The notes: a model not told the origin generated them from the letters alone. A stretch of 64,000 nucleotides of DNA from Sphingobacterium sp. UBA5670 (GCF_002420705.1 NZ_DIIM01000021.1:69013-133012); one strand, 5' to 3'. Shown: positions 9,089 to 18,493, counted from the stretch's first letter. Translations and numbers: made by a program.

Positions 9089-11419
9089 TTAGTTGCCTTT
9101 CAACTTGAGATCTAAAATCCCACCTTCTACCAGGCGTTCAAAAGGAAGCTGCCAACCTCTCCACAGGCGCTTATTCAACCGAACCTGATCAACAATATAA
9201 CTATTTGGCTGCTCCTTCTTTACCTGAATGATAAATTTATTTTTTCTTAATTTCTCCGGTAATTGTATCGTTATCCGATCGAAAAGTGGCGAGCCAATCT
9301 GAAGCGCGGGCTTCTCGGTGGTGAGACTTCGTACATCGAATAGGCCGATACTCGACAAGACATACCATGCTCCAAGCTGTCCTTGGTCTTCGTCTTGCCC
9401 GTAGCCATAGCCATGTATTGCATCATTACCATAAAACTCATTGCAAATTGCCCGTACCCATTTCTGACTTAAATCAGGTCTACAAGAAAAATAGAACAGC
9501 CAAGAGATATGCAGGTTCGGTTGATTACCATGATTATAAAGACTTTCAATCCCTGCGAAAGCGTCAATTTGTGTACCACCGCCAAACACATTCTTCTGCG
9601 ACACCGTAAAAATACTATCCAACCGCTGATTGAACAGGTCCTTTCCAACCAGTTTAACCAATTCCTGTGGGACATGCGGAACATAGAAGGTATACTGCCA
9701 AGCATTTCCTTCTTGAAATCCACGCCATGGTTCATAAGGGTTAAAGTTTGAAATGAATCGTCCAGTACTATCCTTTGGTCGCATAAACTTCGTCGTGGTA
9801 TCGTACAGATTGCGCCATCCATCGGATAATTCCTGAAATTTAATGTAGTCTTTTTGATGCCCCAATGATTTTGCAAATTGTGCGGCTGCACCGGCAGAAA
9901 AAGCATATTCCAAGGTATGTGAAGCACCAAAAGGAGATCCGTTCGTCATTAATTCGGGACTACCATGATCATCTTTTATATACGGAGAATAGCCCTTGCG
10001 AACGAAAACTCCCACATCTAACTTTCCCGCTCCAGGCAGGCGGTCCTTCGCTTCCAGTTCATTTTTGCGCACCGCATCATAAGCTAGGTTCACATCATAG
10101 CCACGAATACCCACATTATAGGCCGCTGCAATTGCCAAACCTGTAAAATTAGTTCCTACACCCGAAACGTATTTACTGTTGGCAATACCGTCTCCTAACC
10201 AACCTGCATCGCGATAGACCAACAATTGACTCTGAATCCAGTCGTTGTAATAGTCCGGATAAGCTATGGACCACAACTGAGTCAAGTTCCAAAATGCCCC
10301 CCAGATGGCATCGGTATTATAATGATGATGAATAGGTTGCCCTTGTTTATTGACGGCAATCTGCCCTACCGAGCCATCATTTTTGGGATATGCACCATTT
10401 ACATCGCTTGCAAGCCCCCGGCCAAGTAAAGCATGATACAATCCAGTATAAAATTTTATGCGGTCGTCCGCTTTGCCCCCCTCTACCAAAATTCTTCCCA
10501 GCTCGCTATTCCAGGTTTGCAAGGCATTTTTCTTTGCCGTATCAAACGACATATCCTTTGCTTCTTTAATCAAATTCAGTTGCGCATTTTCCACAGAAGT
10601 ATAAGACAAACCGGTCTTGACTTCGATAGATTCTCCTACCTGGGTATCAAATTTCAGGAACAAGCCAGCTCCCTTTCCTTTTATACGGCTATGTTGATCG
10701 AAAGTCGTAGAATCTCTAAATGTTCCAAAAGATTTAGGCTGTTTGTTTATCTCCGCGAAGAAAAACATTTTGACCGTAGCCCCCTGCTGATATTTTTGTA
10801 CGTATACAGGATTGGTAACCACATATCCCCAGACGTGCTGTTTGTCATAGTTTACTTCAGCATCAACGACTGGGCCACTTTCTCCTATCATATGGCCAAT
10901 ATCGAAAATAAGGTTGGCTTCTTCCGTTTTTGGAAAGGTATACCGATGAAAACCCACGCGTTTGGTTGCAGTGAGCTCCGCAAGTATATTATAATCTTTT
11001 AACTTGACGCGGTAATAACCAGAAGTAGCAAACTCATCTTTCTTATCGAAAGCAGAACGATAGCCGCTTTGTGGACGATCAAGTTGACCAGGAGTTGTCT
11101 TCAATTTGCCCACGGACGGTGCAAATACCACTCCGCCTACTTGGAATTCGTGAAAATTAGCGAATCCTTCTATTGACCCATGCCTATCATCATACCCCAC
11201 AGCTTCCCAGCCTGACTTGTTCCCATAGCTTCCATTTGTGCTCGGAGCGAGCTTAGCCATTCCAAAAGGTACTGCTGCTGGCGTATAAAAGAAATATCGG
11301 CTATGAACAGATCCAATATTAGGTTTTACAAAAACGGTCAAATCTGTTTTCTGCTGTGCAAAAACAGCCGCCGTACTAACAAATAAACTACAAAAATAAT
11401 AAATGATACGCTTTACCAT
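9089..11419 (-). CDS. GH92 family glycosidase (alpha-1,2-mannosidase type)
   Basis: This secreted glycosidase of about 776 residues carries the GH92 signatures. N-terminally it has YFFYTPAAVPFGMAKLAPSTN and the beta-sandwich segment KTTPGQLDRPQSGYRSAFDK. In the (alpha/alpha)6 domain it has NHGNQPNLH (about residue 629) and HGYGYGQDEDQGQ (about 669-681), which carry the calcium and acid-base region. Known GH92 enzymes are calcium-dependent exo-alpha-mannosidases. The frame opens with TTG at 11428, but the ATG at 11419 begins a clean signal peptide (MVKRIIYYFCSLFVSTAAVFAQ without its last two residues is hydrophobic). It diverges from a putative glycosidase and belongs with the mannose-6-phosphate isomerase, transporter and GntR gene. 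Linkage specificity cannot be told. Confidence 0.92.
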   Translation of the reverse strand: MVKRIIYYFCSLFVSTAAVFAQQKTDLTVFVKPNIGSVHSRYFFYTPAAVPFGMAKLAPSTNGSYGNKSGWEAVGYDDRHGSIEGFANFHEFQVGGVVFAPSVGKLKTTPGQLDRPQSGYRSAFDKKDEFATSGYYRVKLKDYNILAELTATKRVGFHRYTFPKTEEANLIFDIGHMIGESGPVVDAEVNYDKQHVWGYVVTNPVYVQKYQQGATVKMFFFAEINKQPKSFGTFRDSTTFDQHSRIKGKGAGLFLKFDTQVGESIEVKTGLSYTSVENAQLNLIKEAKDMSFDTAKKNALQTWNSELGRILVEGGKADDRIKFYTGLYHALLGRGLASDVNGAYPKNDGSVGQIAVNKQGQPIHHHYNTDAIWGAFWNLTQLWSIAYPDYYNDWIQSQLLVYRDAGWLGDGIANSKYVSGVGTNFTGLAIAAAYNVGIRGYDVNLAYDAVRKNELEAKDRLPGAGKLDVGVFVRKGYSPYIKDDHGSPELMTNGSPFGASHTLEYAFSAGAAAQFAKSLGHQKDYIKFQELSDGWRNLYDTTTKFMRPKDSTGRFISNFNPYEPWRGFQEGNAWQYTFYVPHVPQELVKLVGKDLFNQRLDSIFTVSQKNVFGGGTQIDAFAGIESLYNHGNQPNLHISWLFYFSCRPDLSQKWVRAICNEFYGNDAIHGYGYGQDEDQGQLGAWYVLSSIGLFDVRSLTTEKPALQIGSPLFDRITIQLPEKLRKNKFIIQVKKEQPNSYIVDQVRLNKRLWRGWQLPFERLVEGGILDLKLKGN

Positions 11420-11597
11420 TGTTCTCAATTAGGTTCTACAGCAAACTTACAAAAAAATAGAGTATGTATAAACATAAGCTCCATTTTCTTACTCAATTTA
11501 AATACAAAAAAGGCCGAATCACAACACCTAAATTTGTAAAATTTTAAATACTAATCAAATAAAGCGTTATAAAAGCTTAAATACTGACATTTTTCCA

Positions 11598-11618
11598 TAA
11601 CTTTGATTGTACATACAT
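11598..11618 (+). promoter_or_regulatory. -7 box plus candidate GntR operator upstream of the first putative glycosidase
   Basis: TAACTTTG at 11598-11605 fits the -7 consensus TAnnTTTG. Two bases downstream is TGTACATACAT (11608-11618), the reverse complement of ATGTATGTACA, which nearly matches the palindrome at the transporter promoter. Both sites sit at the expected transcription start. No clear -33 TTG is seen. The rest of the 354-bp gap between GH92 and this gene (11420-11773) is plain AT-rich sequence, apart from a weak CAAACTTA (11442-11449) that could be a -7 box for GH92 on the minus strand. Confidence 0.5.
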
Positions 11619-11773
11619 AATAAAATATAACCAGTAAATAAATTCAAAAAAAATACACATCAGACGGCTGATCTTCGATCAAAACCGTGAAGTAGATGAA
11701 AATTAACCCTGAAATAGATACAAATTATTGACTGATACACTTGTCAAGCCTAATTAATTACAATAAAACCATA

Positions 11774-13105
11774 ATGAAAAAAAACACCCCATTTTTTAGT
11801 CTAATACTTCTGTTACTCGGAACCCAACTATCAGCACAACAAACAAAACCTGACCGTATAGCTCAACTTAAGTTGGCAAAAAGCATTCTAACGGATCAAA
11901 ACCTAAAATATGTGGACAGCCTTGCCCGAGAGGTCATCAAAGAAGGTTTCAATGCCGGAAGTGGCTACTCACAAATTTGGGCCAGGGATCTCAATACATT
12001 TATTGAAACAGCCTTGGAAGAGCGGTCCCAAGCGGACATTAGAGGAGCCATTTTAGTATTCTTTCAGATGCAACAGCCCAATGGTGAAATGGTAGACGGC
12101 TATGTCCTCAAGAAGGATTTTACCTGGCACGATGACAAACCTTATTATTCAGAAAATGCGCCCGGCCATGTTGGATTTAAAAATACAGTAGAAACAGACC
12201 AGGAAACGTCACTCATCCAACTGCTTGGTAAATATATCCGGAAAACAAAGGATTACAGTATCCTGGAGGAGTCTATCGGTGGAATTTCTGTCAAAGATCG
12301 TATCCAACTTATGTTGGATTATTTGAAAAAAGAACGGTTCAACCAAAATTATCAATTGCTTTGGGGTGCGATGACAGCAGATTGGGGAGACGTACAACCC
12401 AACGATAGTTTTGGTTGTGACTGGAATGAGCTCTCCAATGAGGCGATCGATATTTATGATAATGCGATGTTTATTATTGCATTGCAGACATTGATTGATA
12501 TTCAGCCCAACTCTCCGAAGGTGACAGAATGGAAGGGATTAAAAAAGAGTCTCGAAACAAACAGTAGACGTCATTTATGGGATAAGAAAAAACAAAAATT
12601 CATCCCTCATATCTACCCTAAGACATCTCCTATCCCAAAAGGATTTGATGAAAATACGATTCATTATCATGGAGGCACCGCCATCGCTATAGAAGCCGGG
12701 TTACTTTCCGCTTCAGAAATAAAAACAGTCAATACGCAAATGCTGGAAAACGTGCGGTTATCTGGCATGCCAAGTATTGGATTGACCTTATACCCGACCT
12801 ATCCGGTTGGATTTTTCATCGGCGGAATGGCTCAACCTTACCAATACCAAAATGGTGGTGATTGGACCTGGTTTGGCGGGCGGATGATCCAACAACTCGT
12901 TTTAAACGGCTTTTATCAAGAAGCCTATGCAGAACTTCAACCGATGATCGATCGGGTTGTGAAAAACAAAGGATTTTACGAATGGTATGGTCAAAATAAC
13001 GTCCCTAGTGGATCAGGGAAATTCAAAGGTTCAGCAGGAGTGCTGAGTAAAGCAATAGCTCTCCTTGAAAGCTGGGCTGAAACTACCGTAGAAAAGAATC
13101 ATTAA
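11774..13105 (+). CDS. Putative (alpha/alpha)6-barrel glycosidase, secreted (paralogue of the gene at 17174)
   Basis: This protein of about 443 residues has a signal peptide starting at ATG 11774 (MKKNTPFFSLILLLLGTQLSAQ without its tail). A longer frame from 11741 adds 11 unlikely residues. It looks like a six-hairpin glycosidase: helical repeats with IWARDLNTF, VETDQETSLIQ, WGAMTADWGDVQP, IHYHGGTAIAIEA, QNGGDWTWFGGRMIQQL and KNKGFYEWYG. Acidic residues in WARD, DWGD and FYEWY are candidates for catalysis. I cannot place it in a CAZy family with confidence; a distant GH63-like relation is possible. A paralogue at 17174 shares every motif. Context suggests it trims a mannose-containing substrate in the periplasm. 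Confidence 0.65.
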   Translation: MKKNTPFFSLILLLLGTQLSAQQTKPDRIAQLKLAKSILTDQNLKYVDSLAREVIKEGFNAGSGYSQIWARDLNTFIETALEERSQADIRGAILVFFQMQQPNGEMVDGYVLKKDFTWHDDKPYYSENAPGHVGFKNTVETDQETSLIQLLGKYIRKTKDYSILEESIGGISVKDRIQLMLDYLKKERFNQNYQLLWGAMTADWGDVQPNDSFGCDWNELSNEAIDIYDNAMFIIALQTLIDIQPNSPKVTEWKGLKKSLETNSRRHLWDKKKQKFIPHIYPKTSPIPKGFDENTIHYHGGTAIAIEAGLLSASEIKTVNTQMLENVRLSGMPSIGLTLYPTYPVGFFIGGMAQPYQYQNGGDWTWFGGRMIQQLVLNGFYQEAYAELQPMIDRVVKNKGFYEWYGQNNVPSGSGKFKGSAGVLSKAIALLESWAETTVEKNH

Positions 13106-13169
13106 AAGAATAAATAAATTAGCTGTTCACTCATCCAATTGATCAATTTAAAAAGGATGAGTGAATTAC

Positions 13170-13907
13170 TTAATAATCTCTTCTGCTTTCAACGGTATAG
13201 GTAAAACTTTCCGCGCGGTAGAACCCTAAATTATATTCAATTGGCTTTCCAGATTGGTCAAATACAAAGCGCTTGCGGGACAGAATAGGATCACCGATAT
13301 TAATCTCCAATTTATCAGCTATAAATTTATTTGCAGCCATTGCATCCAGCTCTTCCTGAGAAAGATCTGCAACGACGTGATAATCTGCTTCTAAGATCTC
13401 ATATAAAGGTCTCTTAAAATCTTCATCTCCGTTTAAACCTATACGCGGATGGAAGTAAGAGATAAAATAAACAAATGGATCATCTTTCTTTCCTCTCAAA
13501 CGTTCTAGTTTTAATAGCTTCTGATCCTCATCTACATTAAAAAACTTCGAAACAGCTTTGTCCGGAACAACCCAGCTGACGTGAAGCTCAAAATTCTTCA
13601 CCTCAATCCCACGGTTTTTCATCTCTTGTGAGAAACTTAACCAGTTCTTGGATTTTGAACTGAATTTAGAACTAGCCACCTTCGTTCCTATCCCCTTCTT
13701 TCTAATTAGCAGCTCCTCATATACCAGTTTATTGATCGCTAAACGCAAAGTAGAACGGGAAATTGCCAATCTTTTTGCTAATTCAATTTCATTGGGTAAT
13801 AATTTCCCCTCTATATATTCAGGCTGCTTAATTAAATCGCGTAACAAATTCTCTGCTTGTATATGCAGCGGAACAGGACTTTTATGATCTATTTTTAAAT
13901 TCATCAT
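13170..13907 (-). CDS. GntR-family transcriptional regulator with UTRA effector domain
   Basis: This 245-residue regulator has an N-terminal winged helix (about 10-75, with RLAISRSTLRLAINKLVYEELLIRKKGIGTKV split across helix and wing). A UTRA/chorismate-lyase-like effector domain follows (about 95-240, with LKLERLRGKKDDPFVYFISYFHPRI in part). This is the HutC-type subgroup, which binds small ligands, often sugars or sugar phosphates. It diverges from the sugar transporter and manA genes, and a 12-bp palindrome sits at their promoter. I infer that it represses the mannoside locus until an inducer appears. The first two codons are both ATG, so the start may be 13904. Confidence 0.88.
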   Translation of the reverse strand: MMNLKIDHKSPVPLHIQAENLLRDLIKQPEYIEGKLLPNEIELAKRLAISRSTLRLAINKLVYEELLIRKKGIGTKVASSKFSSKSKNWLSFSQEMKNRGIEVKNFELHVSWVVPDKAVSKFFNVDEDQKLLKLERLRGKKDDPFVYFISYFHPRIGLNGDEDFKRPLYEILEADYHVVADLSQEELDAMAANKFIADKLEINIGDPILSRKRFVFDQSGKPIEYNLGFYRAESFTYTVESRRDY

Positions 13908-13935
13908 TTGGATTGCTTGTGCTAAAATAAGATTT

Positions 13936-13967
13936 TTTGCATAATTAAAAAAATAGATATATGTTTG
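13936..13967 (+). promoter_or_regulatory. Promoter of the transporter-manA-glycosidase operon
   Basis: TTTG at 13936-13939 and TATGTTTG at 13960-13967 are spaced by 20 bp, close to the Bacteroidota consensus. Transcription would start near 13974, inside the palindrome described next and about 24 nt before the transporter ATG. Confidence 0.6.
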
Positions 13968-13968
13968 T

Positions 13969-13980
13969 ATGTATATACAT
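13969..13980. promoter_or_regulatory. Candidate GntR operator (perfect 12-bp palindrome)
   Basis: ATGTATATACAT is a perfect palindrome one base downstream of the -7 box and over the predicted transcription start, an ideal position for a repressor. It lies in the 90-bp gap between the divergent GntR and MFS genes, so it could also serve autoregulation. The motif ATGTAT(A/G)TACA recurs on the minus strand at 11608-11618 in the same position relative to another promoter of this locus. Confidence 0.55.
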
Positions 13981-13997
13981 ATTAATATAAACCGTAG

Positions 13998-15335
13998 ATG
14001 TCAAAGAGATTTATCATCATTTTATGTATCGTTTCACTTGGAGGACTCCTTTTCGGTTTCGATATGGCTGTAATTGCAGGTGCTTTGCCATTGGTGAAGC
14101 AATTTTTCGGACTATCTCCTGCTCAAGAGGGCGTTTTTGTCAGTTCAGCCTTGCTAGGCTGTATTGTTGGTGTATTTTTCACAGGACCATTAACAGATAA
14201 ATATGGCCGAAAACCCGCCTTTATTACTGCGGCCCTGCTTTTTTTATTCTCAGCAATTGGCTGCGGATTCAGTTCTTCTTATAGCATATTAATTGCAAGT
14301 AGAAGCATTGGAGGCTTGGGTGTTGGAATAGCCTCAATCGTTGTGCCCTTATATCTCGCGGAAATATCGCCAAGCAAATTTAGAGGAAGGTCAGTCACCT
14401 GTTACCAGCTCGCTATTACATTCGGTATCCTATTTGCCTATATCAGCAATTATTTGATTCTCGAATATAGTTCCGCACAGCAAAATGAACTGTGGCGAAA
14501 TATGTTTTTAGTTGGCGCAATACCGGCTTTATTGTTATGCATTGGAGTTTACTTTATTCCTGAAAGTCTGCGTTGGCTTTCTAAAAATGGACGAAACACT
14601 GAAGTTGCAGCAATCAGTGCCACATTAGGACTATCGGATATACAAGAGGTCAGCCATGTTTCCTCGAAAGGAAATTTACGTGATCTGTTCTCTCCTATTT
14701 ATCGCAAAGCCTTTCTATTGGGCTTATTCCTCCCTTTATTTTCACAGCTCAGTGGAATCAACGCAATTGTTTATTATGGTCCGAGCATATTGCTTGAATC
14801 AGGTATTTCATTAAACAATTCCTATCATGCCCAGTTATTCTTTGGAGCCGCCAATGTGCTATTTACTTTCTTTGCCATCTGGAAGGTTGATAATTGGGGT
14901 AGACGTCCCTTATATCTTTTGGGAACTGTAGGTGCTACCGTAAGTTTGCTGGTTACTGGCTATCTTTTTAATCAAGGTCAAGTCAATAATATCGCATTGA
15001 TTATCGCGATACTTTCATTTTTATTTTTCTTTGCTTTTTCCATTGGCCCACTAAAATTTGTCGTCGCAGCCGAAATCTTCCCTAATGCCATCCGGGCTCG
15101 TGCCATGGGTATCAGTATTATGGTGATGTGGATTTCCGATGCGATCGTGGGGCAACTAACGCCTATTCTTCTCGCTTCCTGGGGAGCCCGCTATACGTTC
15201 TGGTTGTTTGCATTTTTCTGTGCCATCGCTTTCCTTGTTGTACTTGGATTTCTTCCAGAAACGAAGGGCAAACCTTTGGAGGAGATCGAAAAATTCTGGA
15301 TTGAAAAACACAACAAAAAATCAACAAACAAGTAA
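13998..15335 (+). CDS. Sugar porter of the MFS superfamily
   Basis: This 445-residue inner-membrane transporter has about 12 predicted helices and the sugar-porter signatures. They are GGLLFGFDMAVIAGAL at the N terminus, DKYGRKP after helix 2, RSIGGLGVGIASIVVPLYLAE, PESLRWL at the end of the first half, WGRRPLY in the second half, and PETKGKPLEEIE at the C terminus. These proteins usually symport monosaccharides with protons. It is followed by manA after 54 bp and by a glycosidase gene, and it diverges from the GntR gene. I therefore infer mannose or a related hexose as substrate. The predicted start overlaps no other gene. Confidence 0.9.
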   Translation: MSKRFIIILCIVSLGGLLFGFDMAVIAGALPLVKQFFGLSPAQEGVFVSSALLGCIVGVFFTGPLTDKYGRKPAFITAALLFLFSAIGCGFSSSYSILIASRSIGGLGVGIASIVVPLYLAEISPSKFRGRSVTCYQLAITFGILFAYISNYLILEYSSAQQNELWRNMFLVGAIPALLLCIGVYFIPESLRWLSKNGRNTEVAAISATLGLSDIQEVSHVSSKGNLRDLFSPIYRKAFLLGLFLPLFSQLSGINAIVYYGPSILLESGISLNNSYHAQLFFGAANVLFTFFAIWKVDNWGRRPLYLLGTVGATVSLLVTGYLFNQGQVNNIALIIAILSFLFFFAFSIGPLKFVVAAEIFPNAIRARAMGISIMVMWISDAIVGQLTPILLASWGARYTFWLFAFFCAIAFLVVLGFLPETKGKPLEEIEKFWIEKHNKKSTNK

Positions 15336-15389
15336 GCAAAAAGCTATTTATTCCAACATCATTCATTTGCAATAAAAAATTACATCAAT

Positions 15390-17144
15390 ATGTATTCTAA
15401 TACTCAAACAAAACCTTTTCAGTACGAAATCGCGCCGACGTTTCCAGTTCAAGGATCCTTATCAAATTCTTACCAAGATCTTGTTGCACATCTCATTACA
15501 CATAATATACATAGCATTGATGGTTTTGTAGGTGTTAACTGGGACACAATCATCCCCAACCTGAAGCAAGAATTTGAAAAACAGGGCATAGCCGCACGAT
15601 TTATTGCGATGGATTCTGCCTTAAAATCGGAATCAGCCATCCAGGATATTGTCTCCCCCTACCTAGGCGGCAATGATCCATTGTTCGGAAAAAAAACCGG
15701 GATTCAGCTCATTGAATACTTTGATAACCAAAAGCTTGCGAACCTTCAAACCATACGAACAAACGCCGAATCAACACAAGGCGAGTATACCATCTTTTAT
15801 GGTCCTGGAGCATCATTAGTTGATACGTCTAGTCAACTGATGTTTATTGACCTGCCTAAAAACGTGCTTATTCAACGCATGCGTAAGGGAGAAGCTTTAA
15901 ACTTAGGCTGTTCAACACAAACCAATCAAAAGGAAACCTATAAGCGTTATTATTTTGTCGACTGGGAAATATTGAACCGACATAAAAGATCCATCTTGTC
16001 CCGTGTCGAAATTCTTGCCGATCAACAATCGTCCCACAGCTTACCATGGATTACGGGGAAGGATCTACGCGATACATTGCAAACCATGTCCCAAAATTAC
16101 TTCCGCGTACGACCAACCTTTGAACCCGGAGTATGGGGTGGACAGTGGATGAAAGAGCACCTTACAGGCATCGATCAGGATGTCAAAAACTATGCGTGGT
16201 CCTTCGAAATGATTGTCCCCGAAAATGGTATTTTGCTCGAAGCAGATGGACATACGCTCGAAATTTCATTCGATCAGTTGATGTTTCAAGAAAGTGCCAA
16301 TGTACTCGGTCATGCACAGCAACGTTTCGATGTTGAATTTCCAATACGCTTCAATTTCCTGGACACCTTTGATGGCGACAACCTATCCATTCAATGTCAC
16401 CCCAGTCCAGCTTATGCAAAAGCAGAATTTGGAGAAAACTTCACACAGGACGAATCATACTATATCGTTGATAGAAAAGAGGACGCAAAAGTGTATCTAG
16501 GCTTTCAGCAAACAATTGATGCAGACAAATTTCGCTCAGCTTTAGAAGAGAGCTTCCATAGCGGAATAGCTATGGATATCGAGCAATATGTTCAAAAATT
16601 CGAATCCAAGAAACACCAGTTATATTTGATTCCACATGGTACCGTACATTCTTCCGGAGAGAATAATCTCGTACTCGAAATCAGTGCAACACCTTATAAT
16701 TATACCTTTAAAATGTACGACTGGGTGCGTCCCGATTTAGATGGGAAACCACGTCCATTAAATATTGATAGAGCATTCGCTAACCTCAATTTTAGCCGGA
16801 AAGGTGATGTCGTAAAAAACACACTGCTATCTCAGCCAAGTGAAAAAGTCCTTGATGCGCAAACAACAAGAATACATTTGCCAACACATGAAGATCATTT
16901 CTACGATGTTTTTAGATACGAATTCGATCAGGATGTTTCGATTGAAACGCAAGGACAGTGTCATATCATGATGCTTGTCGAGGGCGAGGCAATTGAGCTG
17001 ACGACAGCTAATGGCATGAAAAGGGTCTTCCATTATGCCGAGACTTTTGCCGTTCCTGCTGCTGCTGGGTCCTATACATTGCGTAATTTAGGAAACGGTA
17101 AGGCAAAAGTTATCCAATCTTTTGTCAAAGAATCCAAATGTTAA
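15390..17144 (+). CDS. manA: Class I mannose-6-phosphate isomerase with a long N-terminal extension
   Basis: This 584-residue cytoplasmic protein has a type I mannose-6-phosphate isomerase region starting near residue 236 (FRVRPTFEPGVWGGQWMK). That region contains the metal-site stretch LSIQCHPSPAYAKAEFGENF, then LYLIPHGTVHSSGENNLVLE and a cupin-like C terminus. It would convert mannose 6-phosphate to fructose 6-phosphate and feed glycolysis. Classical ManA is about 320-400 residues. The first 230 or so residues are extra and resemble a nucleoside-kinase-like fold (IFYGPGASLVD, LMFIDLPKNVLIQRMRKGE, YYFVDWEILNRHK) without a recognisable Walker A loop. It lies 54 bp after the transporter and 29 bp before the second glycosidase, in one operon. 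Confidence 0.85.
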   Translation: MYSNTQTKPFQYEIAPTFPVQGSLSNSYQDLVAHLITHNIHSIDGFVGVNWDTIIPNLKQEFEKQGIAARFIAMDSALKSESAIQDIVSPYLGGNDPLFGKKTGIQLIEYFDNQKLANLQTIRTNAESTQGEYTIFYGPGASLVDTSSQLMFIDLPKNVLIQRMRKGEALNLGCSTQTNQKETYKRYYFVDWEILNRHKRSILSRVEILADQQSSHSLPWITGKDLRDTLQTMSQNYFRVRPTFEPGVWGGQWMKEHLTGIDQDVKNYAWSFEMIVPENGILLEADGHTLEISFDQLMFQESANVLGHAQQRFDVEFPIRFNFLDTFDGDNLSIQCHPSPAYAKAEFGENFTQDESYYIVDRKEDAKVYLGFQQTIDADKFRSALEESFHSGIAMDIEQYVQKFESKKHQLYLIPHGTVHSSGENNLVLEISATPYNYTFKMYDWVRPDLDGKPRPLNIDRAFANLNFSRKGDVVKNTLLSQPSEKVLDAQTTRIHLPTHEDHFYDVFRYEFDQDVSIETQGQCHIMMLVEGEAIELTTANGMKRVFHYAETFAVPAAAGSYTLRNLGNGKAKVIQSFVKESKC

Positions 17145-17173
17145 TCAAACCATTATTATAAACAAACAGCACA

Positions 17174-18472
17174 ATGAGAACTATATTTTTTGCATTATCT
17201 TCATCGCTCCTATTACTGTCCTGCCAAAACGCGGGCAGTAAAGCATCTACGAACAATTTACAAGACAGCATCCAAAAAGATAGCAGCTTCCATATTGTCA
17301 AAGATATGGCTAAGAACATCATCAAAAGCGGATTCAATGCTGGGGATGGATACAGTGAGGTATGGATTAGAGACTACAATACATTTATCACCTTAGCAAC
17401 AAAAGTACATCCCCATGAACAGATCAAAGATCAATTGGCTTTGTTCTTTAAACTACAAGGTTCTGATGGTAATATTGCCGATGGTTTTGTCAAAAAGTCC
17501 AGCTTAAAAAATGGCGTATCGGACTATTACACAATCACCAGCACCTTGGCTCCTGATTATGCTGCACACAAAAACACCGTTGAAACAGACCAGGAGTCCT
17601 CTTTAATCCAAGCGGTACATAAATACATCGTTGCAACTAAAGACAAAGCTTTTCTCAATGAAAAAATTGGTGATGCAACTGTAAAGGATCGCATGGAACA
17701 TGCTTTGCAATTTTTATTGGACAAACGTTATAATGATACTTATGGTTTAATTTGGGGCGCAACTACGGTTGATTGGGGCGACGTTCAACCCGAGCATGAC
17801 TGGGGTGTACATCTAGATGAAAATTCGCATATTGCTTTAGACATCTACGACAATGCGATGTTTTTGATCGCCCTTGACAACTACATGGATCTACTTCCTG
17901 AGAAAAAAGAAAAATGGGGAAAAATCAGAGCTTCCATAGCAAGTAATACCATGAAACACCTTTGGGATGAAAAGAACCAAAAGTTTATTCCCCATATTTA
18001 TATCAAAGGCTCTCCATTTGCAGCTGATTTTGATGAAAATCAAATCTATTATCATGGTGGAACAGCAATCGCTATTGAGGCTAATTTACTCAGCAAAGAG
18101 CAAATAAAAGTTTCATTGGATAAAATGATTAAAAATGTAAAAGACGCTGGTGCAGCAACAATTGGACTTACCGTGTATCCAACTTATCCGGCAGGTTCAT
18201 TTAAAAACAAAGGCATGTATCCGTATGGTTACCAAAATGGTGGAGACTGGACCTGGTTCGGTGGGCGTATGATTCAGCAGCTCGTTAAAAATGGTTTTCA
18301 ACGGGAAGCTTACGAGCAAATACAGCCGATGCTTGCCCGTGTTATCAAAAATAAAGGTTTTTATGAATGGTACACAAAAGATAACAAACCAGAGGGTTCA
18401 GGAACTTTTAGAGGTGAAGCAGGTGTGCTTTACGATGCCATCGAATTATTAGAAGGTGCTGGCAAGAAATAA
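17174..18472 (+). CDS. Putative (alpha/alpha)6-barrel glycosidase, lipoprotein (paralogue of the gene at 11774)
   Basis: This 432-residue protein has a lipoprotein signal ending in LLLLSCQN (Cys at about residue 17), so it is probably membrane-anchored. It repeats all motifs of the upstream paralogue: VWIRDYNTF, VETDQESSLIQ, WGATTVDWGDVQP, IYYHGGTAIAIEA, QNGGDWTWFGGRMIQQL and KNKGFYEWYT. The main difference is lipid anchoring instead of simple secretion. It is the last gene of the transporter-manA operon, 29 bp after manA, and is followed by an intrinsic terminator. CAZy family is uncertain; a mannoside or glucoside hydrolase is the likely role. Confidence 0.65.
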   Translation: MRTIFFALSSSLLLLSCQNAGSKASTNNLQDSIQKDSSFHIVKDMAKNIIKSGFNAGDGYSEVWIRDYNTFITLATKVHPHEQIKDQLALFFKLQGSDGNIADGFVKKSSLKNGVSDYYTITSTLAPDYAAHKNTVETDQESSLIQAVHKYIVATKDKAFLNEKIGDATVKDRMEHALQFLLDKRYNDTYGLIWGATTVDWGDVQPEHDWGVHLDENSHIALDIYDNAMFLIALDNYMDLLPEKKEKWGKIRASIASNTMKHLWDEKNQKFIPHIYIKGSPFAADFDENQIYYHGGTAIAIEANLLSKEQIKVSLDKMIKNVKDAGAATIGLTVYPTYPAGSFKNKGMYPYGYQNGGDWTWFGGRMIQQLVKNGFQREAYEQIQPMLARVIKNKGFYEWYTKDNKPEGSGTFRGEAGVLYDAIELLEGAGKK

Positions 18473-18493
18473 AAAACAGCTTATCGTAATGCA

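Noticed and set aside
10433..11002. 189-codon plus-strand frame opposite the GH92 gene
   Set aside because: Antisense shadow inside an intact GH92 gene; composition is Cys/Phe/Ile rich and not protein-like.
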